From NCBI GenBank assembly GCA_021029095.1, contig JAJOHG010000173.1, positions 1 through 52,648 of the forward strand: a DNA stretch of 52,648 nucleotides, written 5' to 3'. Numbering within the stretch: position 1 is the first letter of the stretch; each line of letters begins with the position of its first letter. This document shows, in pieces, positions 1-11,004 of the stretch. Source of the DNA: Phellopilus nigrolimitatus. Taxonomy: Eukaryota > Basidiomycota > Agaricomycetes > Hymenochaetales > Hymenochaetaceae. The translations under genes were made by a program, and so were the position numbers. The notes below the pieces were generated by a model. It made no database searches. It was given only the letters and a program-made list of their open reading frames with translations, and had not been told where the DNA came from.

Positions 1-1712
1 TGCTGGGACTGGACAAACAAGAATGAAGCATCAGACGATCGAGAGGAGTGGGTATCGGACGAAGAGAGTGATTCCACTGGCCCTCCTCGTAGCGACGACG
101 AAGGGGAGGATGTAGATGATGAAGAATTTGGGAACGTGTTCCAAGGATTTCACCTCGAATACAATGTCGGGGGTGGCGATGAAGTCAGAGGCTCTTCAGC
201 TGATGGCGAAGATAGTGTTTCCTCAGAGTCTGCTGGGGACCGCGAAGAGAATCTAGGTCAATTTACCGAGCTCCACCCAATCGCAGGGAAAATCTTTGGT
301 TTTGGCAATAACCGCTTCTCAGAAACGTGGACTGCCGATCCGTTCTATGAAGAACGGATACGCAACCCATATTATCCTTTCAACAACGTGGATGATTGGG
401 AGCTTGCAAAGTGGCTTCAAGATTTGAATGTATCCATGGAGAAAGTAGACACTTTCTTCAAACTGAAACTGGTAAGATATAATACCCCTTCCTAAGCATA
501 TATTGATCTAGTAATAATTCAATTTTGCGAGAAAGGCACCCCGAAAACCCGACATTTCATTCACATCTTGTAAGGAGATGAGAGAAAAGATCGAGAAGCT
601 ACCGAGCCCGCCAAAATGGAAGGAAACAAAGGTTTCCGTGAAAGGCGGAACGACGAAGAAACCGTTAACTCTATTGTATAGGGATGGACTGGAGTGTTTC
701 AAATATCTATTCGGAAACCCTCTGTTCCAAAATCACATGGACTTCATTCCACGACGCGTATACACTGACAATACACAAAAAGAACGGTTATACAGCGAAA
801 TCATGACCGGAGATTACGTATGGGATGTACAGGTATGTGTAGATTCGTGGAGGAGGACGAACTGGACTTACACTATTTGTATAGGATAACGTCGGTGCAG
901 GGGAAACGCTCGGACTTGTTATGCTCGGTTCAGACAAGACCCATCTGACAAATCATCAGGGGGATAAAGAATGTCATGCCGTTTACATTTCATGCGGCAA
1001 TATCTTTAAATCACTTCGGACGAAGGCCTCCGCACACTGTTGGCTCATGATAGCACAGATCCCTGTTGCGAAATTTCATGAACAGGATCTACAGGGCTTA
1101 CTTTCGAACAGATTATACCATGATTGCATGGATATCGTCACTGCAAACATGAAAAAATGCTCTGTCGTTCCAGAGTGCATGGCAGATCCTTCTGGAAACA
1201 TACGCCTCACACGATTACTCCTGGTCGTCCACATTTCTGACAATCCAGAGCAACAGGTAATAGCTGCAGTGGCGAGTAGCGAGGCGGCGACATCGACTGC
1301 AAAATATCACCAGTTCGGAGACGCATATCCACATCCACCACGCGTAGGAGCTCAGACGTTGCTTGCAATATCAGAATTATCGAGATCGTGTGATCCATAT
1401 AAACTGAAACGATACCTCAAAGAAGCAAAGATGGTTGGCCTAAACGGAGTTCACCTTCCATTTTGGCGGGACTGGGAATCTGCAGATCCTTCATGTTTCC
1501 TGGCTCCAGATGCGCTTCACCAATGGCATAAGTTCTTCGTCGATCACGCAGTAAAATGGGCAAAGCATCTTTTAGGGAACGACGAGATTGACAGGCGCAT
1601 GTCCGTGATTCAACCCAGATCTGGATGCCGTCATTTTGATGATGGTTTTACACGTTTCAAGCAGCATACAGGGCGAGAGCAGCGAGATATAGAGCGTGTC
1701 TTCGTTGCCGTA

Positions 1713-1720
1713 CTTGCTGG
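1713..1720 (+). repeat. 8-bp target-site duplication, left copy
   Basis: CTTGCTGG lies immediately before the left terminal repeat of the hAT-type element and is repeated exactly at 4089-4096. Confidence 0.93.
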
Positions 1721-2119
1721 TAGGGCATACCACGAGTCGATCCCCGGGTTGACCCGGACCTGTTGGCGGATCTACCCGTGACCGAAAAACCTCAACCCGG
1801 ACCCGGCTTGACCTGGACCCGTTGGGACTCGGATTCACGGGTCACCGAATTCCCACGGTTCCAGGTCACGGAGGTCACGGGTTTGTTCACAGCTCCCTGC
1901 GGGTCGCATTGTCATCCACCTTTCTTCGCGCGCATCGCCTGAGTCTCCTGTCTTCCACTTCTCGAGCATAGCAAGCCCGCCGCTATCCATCCCGCATGCC
2001 CACACCAAGCCTCATGGGCGCATGAAATCCGACCGACGCCGCGGAGAAGACGACGAAGCTCGCCCCGCTCACGCGCCTCTGCTCCCTCTCGCTCAAGAAA
2101 ACAACACGCCCCAAAAATG

Positions 2120-2613
2120 CCAGGCTTACGGACGCGTTCATCTCTGAACATGCGGCCCCGCCTCAAGCGTTCCGGCAAGCTCGAGGTTTTACGACACAGG
2201 TGGACATCGTCAAGACCGGACACTTCAAGGAGCTTGCTCCCTATGACCCTGACTGGTACTACACGCGCGCCGGTGCGTTCGAGGCAGCTCTCGTACATAC
2301 GTATACAACTGAACTTTTTCTTTCGCTGTGTTCATATCCGCATTGGTGTCTCTTACAGCTGCCGTCGCTCGTCACATCTACCTGCGCAAAAGCGTCGGCA
2401 TTGGCGCACTCTCGAAACTGCACGGTGGACGCAACCGCCGCGGGAACCGGCCAAGCCACCACGCGGACGCGAGCGCGAGCGTGCAGCGCAAGGTCTGCCA
2501 GTCGCTCGAGAAGATCGGCGTGCTCGAGCTGAGCGACACCGACGGCCGGCACATCTCGCAGGACAACCAGCGCGATCTCGACCGCATCGCGACCGCCGTC
2601 GTCGAGCGGCGCG
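2120..2613 (+). pseudogene. RPS19: Captured fragment of 40S ribosomal protein eS19
   Basis: The stretch reads as most of ribosomal protein eS19, a small-subunit protein. Recognisable pieces are LKRSGKLEV near 2165, [20 protein letters not shown] at 2203-2262, [19 protein letters not shown] from about 2373, and [17 protein letters not shown] to about 2535. The intron at 2273-2358 (gtgcgt to acag, 86 bp) is still present and splices in frame, so capture was from genomic DNA and not from a reverse-transcribed message. Two frame changes before VDIVKTG and the lack of a start show it is a dead fragment. It sits wholly inside the hAT-type element. Confidence 0.85.
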
Positions 2614-3162
2614 CGAGGCAGAGGAGGACGAGGGCGAGGATGATGATGAAGAGGCAAAGGAGTGAGCGTCGGCCCGTGGACAGGGCGCAGTGTGATGATG
2701 GTGTTTTATTTTCCCTCCGCTGGCCGTCACATGTTGTATGGGTATGTTCTCCCTGCGCATAAAAGCACTTTTTTGTTTCCTCTTCTCGCGCTCCCCCCTA
2801 CACCCAGCCCGCTCACCCGAGGAACACACACAAGAAGCCCAGCACGCGCAAGTCGACCCCGCACTCCCGGTACGCCGCGCTCCTTGCGCTGGGCGCGTGT
2901 CCGCGCTCCCACTCGCGCAGGAGGTCGCCCTCGCACAGATGCTTGACGGCGGGAGGTTCGACATGAACGGGCGCCCCTTCGAAGCCGGTGCGGGGACGCG
3001 CGCGGGGTTCGTGCAGGACTACAGCGTCGCTCTGAATCTCGCGCGGCTACCGCGTGTACTCAAGGCGTTCGCGGTGTCGCCGTTTCGACATTGGCGTGGA
3101 TGCGGGTACGGTCTTTTCCCGGACGGCTTGGCGACAACGGGTACACCGTCGAATTGCTTTCG

Positions 3163-3510
3163 TTGATGTCGACGACCTCGAGGCAAGCGAAACCCCGGAG
3201 AGCATCTGTACCGCACAGCGCTCGAGACGCTGAAAAACAATGCCACGCTCGAGGGCATTTATCAGGTGCGCTTCAAGTTTTTCCGATTGTCTGCATCTAT
3301 CTAAGTATTCTACATCCGACAGCAAATTGCGCAGCAGGCCTTCAAGTTCTGCCTCAGGCACCAGCGTAAGGTCGAGTTCCGTCGGCTAAATGAGATGTTG
3401 CGCCTGCATCTCTCGAATGTTGCCAAGTACGCGCATCAGCCCCACTCGATCAACCTCGCCGACGCGAACATGTTGCAGCGCCACCTCGACATGCGCTTTG
3501 CGCAGCTCAA
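3163..3510 (+). pseudogene. Captured fragment of translation initiation factor eIF3a
   Basis: An internal piece of the eIF3 subunit a gene. Visible segments are VDDLEASETPESI at about 3166-3205, YRTALETLKNNATLEGIYQ ending at 3265, and after a retained 57-bp intron (3266-3322, gtgcgc to ccgacag) QIAQQAFKFC, KVEFRRLNEMLRLHLSNVAK and LQRHLDMRFAQL to about 3510. The WLKFLWE region expected before YRTALE in the family is missing, and the frame shifts between the first two segments. This is a translation-related gene like its eS19 neighbour, but the two are unlinked host genes, so they were probably acquired separately. No functional product is expected. Confidence 0.8.
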
Positions 3511-4088
3511 AGGTCGTCCCGAAGGCACACCCCACGAAGAGGCTTTGGCGGCATGGGCACCATGAGGGGCTATAGCGGGGACGAGGACACGACGATGGTC
3601 GTGCTGGACAATGAGAAGCGCGTGAGCACGGCGTACAACGCGTCCATGCACCGCCCGACGAGCCTCGCACATGCGCATGCGCATGGGGTGGGTGTGCACC
3701 CGCGCGAGCGCCAGCAGGAAACGCGGAGCGAGCGCGAGCGGAGCTGCGGGCTCCGCACGTACACTGTACTGTGCGCGTGGTAGTTCCGCCGTTCCGCTCT
3801 CTACGTTGTCCCTCCCCAGCGCCTGGCCGACCGGTCGATTGACGAACGACTGGATTTAGACTTGACTTGTGTGCCCCCGCCCCCGCTTCTGACCACTACT
3901 ACTGCTCGTCAGACCTTGAATACTTGTGACCTACCCACGGGTATTGAAAATTTGAAAAATCTCAACCCGGACCCGCAACAATCCGTTTCCCACGGATCAC
4001 CCGTACACGGGTGATCCGTGAATGCGGATCTGTGGTCCGGGTCGGGTCATGGGTACCCACGAGTTCTAAGGACTCGTGGTATGCCCTA

Positions 4089-4096
4089 CTTGCTGG
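4089..4096 (+). repeat. 8-bp target-site duplication, right copy
   Basis: CTTGCTGG lies immediately after the right terminal repeat. Removing the element plus one copy restores the transposase reading frame (VLAG followed by HKSIDV). Confidence 0.93.
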
Positions 4097-5469
4097 ACAC
4101 AAATCTATCGATGTGAAAATCCTGCGAGCCTTCCGCGGGCTAATGGACTTTATCTACGTTGCTCAATACGAGAGCCATTCCACAGAGACCTTGTCCTACC
4201 TTCGGAACGCACTGAAGCAGTTCCACAAAAACAAGATTGCATTGAGCAGGGCAGGAGTACGAGATGGAAAGAGGAGGAAAGGGAGGTTTTGCATTCCCAA
4301 ACTCGAGCTCATGCAGAACGTTGAGCGACACATAAAAGCCCTTGGATCTGTTGCACAGTTTTCGAGTGATCAAACGGAACGGTGTCATATCGAGATGGCA
4401 AAGATACCTTACAGATCCACCAACAGAAAGGAATTTGCATCACAAATGTGTAGGTTTCTTGATAGACAAGAGCGAGTGCGCTTATTCGACTGGCTTCTGG
4501 AGTGGAATGATTGTCAGACGGACACGACTGGAGACTTCCCCGTGGGATTAACTGATGCAGAACGACGGCACTCACCTATGATAACATCTGACCAAGTAAA
4601 GATACGGCAACGCACTTACAAGCGTCTCATCGACAGATTTCTCCCTGCAGCCATCCCATCTTATTCCGATCACAAAAGAGCAATTCGCAACGATACTACT
4701 ACATTCATCCTGCCTTCAAAGTATTCACAGAAAGACCTTGGCATAATGGCGGCTATGGCACGTTACGACATCCCGGACCTTCGCAAAGAACTTATCCACT
4801 ATTTCAAGTCCGCTGATCTTGGCATAGATCGTAAAGGACTCCGGGTCCTTTTGCCATTCAACTCTATGAACACCTGGTGGAATGTGTCAATACAGTTGAA
4901 GGATCCTCAAGACGCAGATAATGCTTTACCCAAGGTCAAGGTTCTTGCCGCTCCGCCGTCAGAGAGACTACCACTAGGAAGATACAACTTCGTACTCTGT
5001 AAAGACAGACCGGATGCTAAGGTGCAGGGTATACAAGGTGAGCACAAAATCATACAAAAAGTAACGAGATGAATTCTTGCTGAATATACACGAAGGCCAT
5101 TTCGTTGGTCAGGTCCGTATGCTTTTCCAAGGAGTATATCACGATCTTCGGAAAGACAGTGAACCACTTGCATACGTGCAGGTATTTCAACCTGTACGAA
5201 ATTCGACTGCAATGCAAGACAATGGAGTAATAGCACATGTCCCGGATGACAACATTGAAATGTTCCGCGTTGAGCGCCGTTTGCGATCTGACGGAAGTCG
5301 GAAGGGAGTTATCATTCGATTGGTTGACATCTGGAGACCAGTGGAGCTTATTCCAAGATACGGTGAAAATTGTCCTGCAGATTGGACCTGTGACACTGCA
5401 GTTGAATTGGCAAAGCAGTTCTACGTAAATTGTTTTGCGGACAAAACAACCTTCCAGGAAGTATATTAG

Positions 5470-6172
5470 GCTCTACATGAGGTACGTTTACTTTCAAGAT
5501 AAGCACGTACTTACACTGAATCGACTTAACCTTCAGACGAAGAGCACAGATTGTGTTCGGAATTGAAGATAGGTTGGAATTGAGCTGCGGGGTGCTCTTC
5601 CGCAGTCTGTACTTCGACTATGTGTGGAATACCATGCCCTGCCAATTCACCCTTTGTCTGGTCTGAAACTTGCAGCTCAGTGGGCGATCAATCGTACAAA
5701 TACATTGAGCATAACTCCCCGCAGTGGCCTTGCCGGAAAGATCGGCGTGTCACAAATGTGACAATTGTCACACCTACCTCGGCGTCGCGCTATTGAAAGG
5801 TCGTGAAGAGCGAGATGTGATAGAAAGCTCAATCGAAATATGTGTTTGCCATTCGTAGAAAAGAGGCGTAAGTTGGATCCTTGCTCGTTGCGTTCTCGCG
5901 ACAGGCAGACCGATCCTCGAGCTGCGCAAACTCGACTGCGGCAATTTCGAACGTCAACGAGCAAGTCGAGGACACTGTTGAGTACGGATTTCTTCTAGTG
6001 CTGCATACTAGGTCAGTACCGTGCTACGTGCTGCAAACACTGCAGCTCACGTTTCTCTTTTGCTTTCTTTGTGATTTCCTGGTTCTGCACGTCGTGCTTT
6101 TCGTCATCTTCGACTGCGTGCGCAGTGAAATTACGTTGCTATTCTTTTGCTCTCTTTTCTTATACGTTCCAA
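5470..6172. other. Intergenic stretch, no confident gene
   Basis: After the transposase stop this holds AT-richer sequence with short overlapping open frames that show no recognisable motif. It probably contains the 3' end of the Plavaka element, but no inverted terminal repeat could be paired because the left end is outside the window. The last 100 bp are T-rich and precede the small gene at 6173. Confidence 0.5.
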
Positions 6173-6624
6173 ATGGCGGAAACACGCGTCGCATGGGAGC
6201 ACCCGGAGTCGTATTCGCAGCAGGATGTCCAACGTAGGATTTGCGAGTGGCTTGTGTTCAGATACGGCGAACATAACTTCGGCTCCGATTTCATTCGCGC
6301 TGATATTCGGTGAGTTTACCTAATCTGACGTCATTTTGGCCATGTTCTTAAGATAACAGCTCTACCGTACATGACGGCGGAGCAAACAATGTCCCGGGAA
6401 ACGATATGGTGCCGCACCTCGCAGTCGATTTCTACGTCTGGACTGATCCCGTGGGTGGAGGGGCCCCGGAAATCAAGGATTATGTCAGGCACGTGCGGTT
6501 TTGGAGGTTGGACTATCTCAATGTAAGCTCAGATTTTCTTATTTCTAACTTTGCGATTTCTGACCTGACAATATAGGACGGAGGGTTCGTTTACCTGCCG
6601 ATAGTTCCGTATTTTCTTTTTTGA
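6173..6624 (+). CDS. Small unrecognised three-exon gene
   Basis: Three exons, 6173-6309, 6360-6522 and 6577-6624, join in frame through two canonical introns (gtgagt to taacag, 50 bp; gtaagc to atatag, 54 bp). The product is about 115 residues: MAETRVAWEHPESYSQ at the start, an aromatic-rich central part with HLAVDFYVWTDP and HVRFWRLDYL, and a hydrophobic end, LPIVPYFLF. No signal peptide, zinc ligands or known domain is visible. Two clean introns preserving one frame argue for a real gene, or for a recently relocated fragment whose normal continuation is lost, since the stop follows shortly after the second intron. The next feature downstream is an HMG-box pseudogene in the same orientation. 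Function unknown. Confidence 0.5.
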
Positions 6625-6835
6625 GAAATCACGCCTCCTCATGTCTGCAGTTTTTCTTGCTTCCTATCTCTGTACTCGGCGTATTGCATCTTGAAGTTTT
6701 GTTCATCATGATTGCACTCCATGTGGTCTCGCTAGTTTGTCCTGATTTTTTTGTTGCTTTCGCGCTTTGTGACCTCGCTAACTCGAGCCTCCTAAAATCA
6801 ATTTTTTACGCCTATCGCTACGTTGATCCCACGCA

Positions 6836-8155
6836 GGCGAGCCCATCACCCTCGCCCACTGCTGCCACGGCTCCAGCATCTCACTTGCCATCCTCCAGCA
6901 GCCGCCCAACCACCCTCCAGTTCATCGGTGCAAGCCCAAGCACGACAACGAGGACTACATCAAGCGCCCCGAGAATGCCATCATCCCTGTTCCGACCCAT
7001 GCGAAAGAGCTGTCTCAAGAAGAGCGCTGAGGAAGCCGTCGCCGTCTCCGAGGGCGTCTCAATCGCACGACGCTAGCGCCAGATCGACCTTTCCAAGACG
7101 ATCTCCCAGCGATAGCGGTCGCTATCGGCCGAGGATCGCAAGTACTGGTACGTGTACCAGCCGACGCGCACGTGGGAGGAGAAGGGCAAGTCGTCCTCGT
7201 CGATGACTATGGGTGCAGGCGCAGGAGCGGACGGGAAGGCAGCAAAGAAGGACAGCAAGGAGTGCTGCGAAAAGCGCGATAAGTTGACGAACCGTGTGTG
7301 CGGCGCGAACGGCCTGCTTACGCGCAACTCGTCTTTGTGCTCCGCTGTCAGCAGCGCGTCCGGTTCTGTCAGCACTGTCGACTCAGAAAACTTCGCCGAC
7401 TTTGACTCCGGCGACAGCTATGAGGGCGAGCACTTCCAGCTGTGCGAGCTCAACATGGCCGACGGCGACTTCAACATGGCCGACTCCGAGTCACTCACCA
7501 TGTCGCTCATGATGCCCTCCCTCTCGAACGGGCTTTCGGTCGACACGCGCAACCCGCTCTCGAGCTTCACCCTCCAGATAGGACCGGCCGCACCACCATG
7601 CAGGTGCCCGCAGCTCGTGCGCCGCTTCGTGCTGTCGCTCCTGCACATGCTCACCAAACTCGCGCCGAGCTTTGCGGATGCGCTCGCCGCGCGCCAGCGC
7701 AAGCTGCTCAAGTTCGAGAAGGAGACCACCTCTAGCGCACGCGCTCGTAGCTCAAAAGCCTCAAGGCCGAGATCCAGGAGTACGAGCACGAGCACGACCT
7801 CCTGAGCATCTGCCGCGGGCAGCCTCGACCTGCTCGTGAGCGTCTCGGTCACCCAGCGCGCATGCGCCCTACCCGTGGGGTAGCCGCCCATCACCCTGCG
7901 GCTCAAGCGTAGCACGAAGTGCACGCTTGGGGATTGTGATGTGGAGTCGGCAGTGAGCGCGAGCACCACGGGCAGCGGCAACGACGCGCGCCGCTCGCCA
8001 TCGAAGCGGGCACGCACCGAGACACCCCGCACTCGCAAGCCACCGTCTCCGAAGGCGAAGACGGGCCCGAGCATCATCGACGATGACCTGTCCTCGCTCT
8101 CGAGCCTGTTGGACGTGGACTACAAGTTCTTGTCCGGCGTCGCTGCAGGATTGAA
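6836..8155 (+). pseudogene. HMG-box transcription factor, degenerate
   Basis: The remains of an HMG-box DNA-binding protein of the basidiomycete type. The box is still readable as YIKRPENAII near 6955, QIDLSKTISQR at 7080-7112, RSLSAEDRKYW at 7116-7148, and a YVYQPTRT tail near 7150. The tryptophan expected after SQR in helix 2 is a stop codon (tag at 7113-7115). The two halves of the box lie in different frames. Downstream Ser/Pro-rich stretches and a C-terminal piece (TETPRTRKPPSPKAK near 8020) continue in shifting frames. It ends where the minisatellite begins. Several independent lesions make a functional gene very unlikely. Confidence 0.7.
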
Positions 8156-8204
8156 TCATACAATACAATTACTATACATACTATACATCTACTATATATT
8201 TCCC

Positions 8205-8875
8205 AAGCTGCCACGCTATGTACCTACAGAGCTACAGGAAGCTACAGATGCTACAGTGCAACCCAGCTATGTACCTATAGAGCTACAGTAAGCTACAGAC
8301 GTCTACAGTGCAACCCAGCTATGTACCTACAGAGCTACAGTAAGCTACAGACGTCTACAGTGCAACCCAGCTATGTACCTACAGAGCTACAGTAAGCTAC
8401 AGAGCTACAGTAAGCTACAGACGTCTACAGTGCAACCCAGCTATGTACCTATAGAGCTACAGTAAGCTACAGACGTCTACAGTGCAACCCAGCTATGTAC
8501 CTACAGAGCTACAGTAAGCTACAGACGTCTACAGTGCAACCCAGCTATGTACCTACAGAGCTACAGTAAGCTACAGAGCTACAGTAAGCTACAGACGTCT
8601 ACAGTGCAACCCAGCTATGTACCTATAGAGCTACAGTAAGCTACAGACGTCTACAGTGCAACCCAGCTATGTACCTATAGAGCTACAGTAAGCTACAGTA
8701 AGCTACAGTAAGCTACAGTAAGCTACAGATGTCTACAGTGCAACCCTGCTATGTACCTATAGAGCTACAGTAAGCTACAGTAAGCTACAGACGCTACAGA
8801 CGTCTACAGTGCTACAAGTCAACACTACAATTTTGCTACAATAGCTATGTGACGCTACAGATGTCTACAGACGTC
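8205..8875 (+). repeat. Minisatellite of a 52-bp CTACAG-rich unit
   Basis: About nine to ten tandem copies of a unit near 52 bp, each containing GTGCAACCCAGCTATGTACC followed by AGAGCTACAGTAAGCTACAG and ACGTCTACA. Some units carry an extra 15-16 bp GAGCTACAGTAAGCTAC block, so the array has a nested higher-order structure built from the six-base word CTACAG. Copies between 8260 and 8700 are nearly identical; both edges are degenerate. It fills the gap between the HMG-box pseudogene and a 5'-truncated peptidase pseudogene, so the array probably grew at or across a rearrangement junction. Confidence 0.9.
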
Positions 8876-8906
8876 TACAAACCAACGCTGAAAATCCATT
8901 TTCCTG

Positions 8907-10881
8907 ATGTACCGCCGTCGTCAAGAACATCCTCGCCGGGGCTGGCTTCCCCGACATCGAGGTGGCCTTTGTCGAGTCGGTAGTCACTCGTTCCGTTGCT
9001 GCCGGCCCCAAGCTCCTCTCGTTCGACCCTCTCCTCGACGAAGTCCCTGACCTGCGAAAGCCCTTCACCACCGCTCTAGGTCTCTCCATCGCGCCCCTTA
9101 GGTACCCCCACTTCGAGGGCACAGGCACTCTCTTCTTCCGTCTTAGCGAAGAAGACAACCGCACCGCCATCCTGACCTGCGCCCACGTCGCCCGTCCCCC
9201 TCCTGTCTACCCCAACACGGGCATGACGCTGTACCAGTATACGACTGGGTACAGTCCGATTCTGCCACCGTAGGAGCGGCAGACGGAGTCCGACGTCGGC
9301 AAGCGGTGTTAAGAGGGAGGAACAGCCGGGAGAGTAGTAGGCGGAAGAGGGGTCGGACTAAGATGCGGAGGACTAACGGCCGATGACGCATTCCGGGAGC
9401 GGTCGGTCGGCCGATCAGATCGGAGGCGAGTTAGCCGACGGCTAGTGATTCGAGGGTTGAAGATAAGAAGGATTTGCGGGCCGGCGAGTGTCCTATTTAG
9501 AGTAGAGTATCGCATCATGTACGAGAAGGGGGACCCGTTCTTCCTCTATAGAGAGTTCATTGCCCACTTCTCTTCTCTCGGTCCAACGTCGATCCGGTTC
9601 TCGTCTTCTTGTGACATCGCCCTACTTCGTTCCTCTCAGCACTCCGACAGTCGGCCCCGCCCAGAAAGATCGAGTCGGCCCGCGCCCGGCGAGGACGCGG
9701 CTGTTTCTGATCCGACCCAGTGTTGAGTCCGACTTCGGTTTGTTCCCTCCTGGCTAAAGCACTGTAGATTCATTGAACGGCGGACGTACGGTCCTTCGAC
9801 TGTTTTCCCGCCCGGCACGAAAGGATCTCGTAAAACGCGTAAGGACACAAGCCAGCCTCGTGAGGAGGTCGTCGCGCTCGGTAACACGGGCTACAACAAC
9901 GCCGTCAAGGCCCTAATGAGCACCATCCGCGATTTCTTACTCTCCATCGACGTCTGGAACAACGTGCTTGTCAGGCTGGGGGATCCCGTCCAGGGAGAGC
10001 CCGCCAGGGTCACCGAGAAGCGCCAGGAGCATGTGGACTTGGTGGCGGGGCGAAGAAGAAGATCGAGCAGGTGAACGCGTTCCACGACGAGGTAACCAAG
10101 CGCCGTGCTACCCCTGACCAGCGCGTCATTGGCTTTGTGTTGCACTCCGAGAAGATCGAGGTCTCGGTCGATCCCCACAGTTTCACAAAAGACTGGGCCC
10201 TGATCGAGCTGTACAACGAGAAAATTGACTGGGCTAGTTTTAAAGGAAACAAGGTCTACGTTGGTACGTCTTTTTCCATATCTTTGTCTCCATCTCTCGT
10301 CTTCTTCATCTCTTGTCGCGTTTCCATCTCCCGTCTTCTTGTCTTCAGGTTTAGCTGACTATTACTTTCTTTCCTCTGCAGGCGGGAACCTCTCGATTGC
10401 TGACTTTGGCAATACAATGTTCCCTCAGCCCGCCGACCAAGCGAACTACCAGTACCCCCAGGATGGTCTCCTCCAGGCTGACGGCGTCGTCCCGGACGAC
10501 GAGATCCGCAACCCCCAGCACCTCGACGTCCACGGTGAGAAGTGCCTGCTCGTGGTAAAGAACGGTTTAACGACGGGGACCACCGTCGGTCGCGTCAACG
10601 GTCTCGAGTCCTTTACCCGCACCTATGACGAGTACGGCATCAAGCAAACCTCCATCGAGGTCGCCGTCTTGGCCTACGATAAGACGCGCAGGAAGTTCTC
10701 CGATCCTGGCGACTCTGGGTCCATCGTCCTCTCCAGGGATGGTCGCATCGTCGGAATCCTCACCGGCGGCGCAGGCCCTCCCGACGAGACCGATATCACG
10801 TACATCACCCCGTACTGGTGGATTGAGAATGAAATCAAGGCCAAGTACCCCGACTGCTTCCTCTACCAGGTCGTCGAGTAG
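8907..10881 (+). pseudogene. Trypsin-like serine peptidase-fold protein, interrupted
   Basis: A gene of a basidiomycete family with a trypsin-like fold. The three catalytic positions are recognisable: His in LTCAHVARPP near 9180, Asp in TKDWALIEL near 10200, and Ser in DPGDSGSIVLS near 10715. A normal intron at 10264-10381 (gtacgt to ctgcag) still splices in frame into GNLSIADFG. Lesions are a missing 5' end at the minisatellite border, a 605-bp insertion at 9230-9834 after the NTGMT segment, and a one-base frameshift near 10045 between EHVDLV and KIEQVNAF. The 3' part ends naturally at 10881. These family members may be intracellular, as no signal peptide region survives here. Its 3' flank runs directly into an F-box remnant near 11005. 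Confidence 0.7.
9230..9834. mobile_element. Probable solo LTR, 605 bp, inside the peptidase pseudogene
   Basis: The insertion starts TGTAC and ends GTAAA, one base from the inverted match GTACA expected of an LTR. It is flanked by a 4-bp duplication ACGC at 9226-9229 and 9835-9838. Removing it rejoins the peptidase frame exactly (ATGACG then CGTAAGGAC). No internal coding domain is present. A TATTTAGAG stretch near 9493 could be an LTR promoter. The call as LTR rests on the short termini and duplication only. Confidence 0.6.
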
Positions 10882-11004
10882 GTTTGTCGCGAGCCCGACA
10901 AGCTCGACGCACAGCGGACTTTTCCTCAGCGGAATGTTTTCTCAGCGGACCTTTTCCTCTCCCTTTTCACTTCCCCCACCATCCAGAATATTGAGAAGAA
11001 TGTG

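Larger units (their letters stand above)
1721..4088. mobile_element. hAT-type non-autonomous transposon carrying host gene fragments
   Basis: The element is 2,368 bp long and inserted in the Plavaka transposase gene. Its ends are a perfect 18-bp inverted repeat, TAGGGCATACCACGAGTC at 1721-1738 and its reverse complement at 4071-4088. It is flanked by an exact 8-bp duplication, CTTGCTGG, at 1713-1720 and 4089-4096. Eight-base duplications and a terminus of the form YARNG are hAT hallmarks. Subterminal zones (1740-1890 and 3930-4060) are dense in ACCCGG/CACGGGT words, which suit transposase binding. No transposase is encoded. The interior holds an eS19 fragment, an eIF3a fragment and an unassigned coding-like piece at about 2830-3060 in frame with 2738 (it contains DYSVALNLARLPRVLKAF). 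Confidence 0.93.
1..5469 (+). pseudogene. Plavaka-class transposase gene, split by a hAT insertion
   Basis: This is the transposase-type protein of a Plavaka (CACTA-like, Agaricomycete) DNA transposon, recognised from remembered family features. Coding sequence is open from base 1, so the N-terminus lies outside the window. Exons cover about 1-470, 570-831, 886-1712, then 4097-5031 and 5092-5469. Family-like stretches are NPYYPFNNVDDWELAKWL near 380, MDFIPRRVYT near 740, LNGVHLPFWRDWE near 1440, WHKFFVDHAVKW near 1530 and SVIQPRSGCRHF near 1600. The second half resumes with the RAFRGLMDFIYVAQ segment and the QMCRFLDRQERVRLFD segment. Introns have normal borders, for example gtatgt at 832 and gtgagc at 5032. 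The frame matches exactly across the insertion once one 8-bp duplicate is removed, so the gene was intact when hit. The element's own terminal repeats were not located. Confidence 0.85.

Noticed and set aside
8205..8875. CRISPR-like array
   Set aside because: Units abut with no unique spacers, are 52 bp with variable length, and the genome is eukaryotic.
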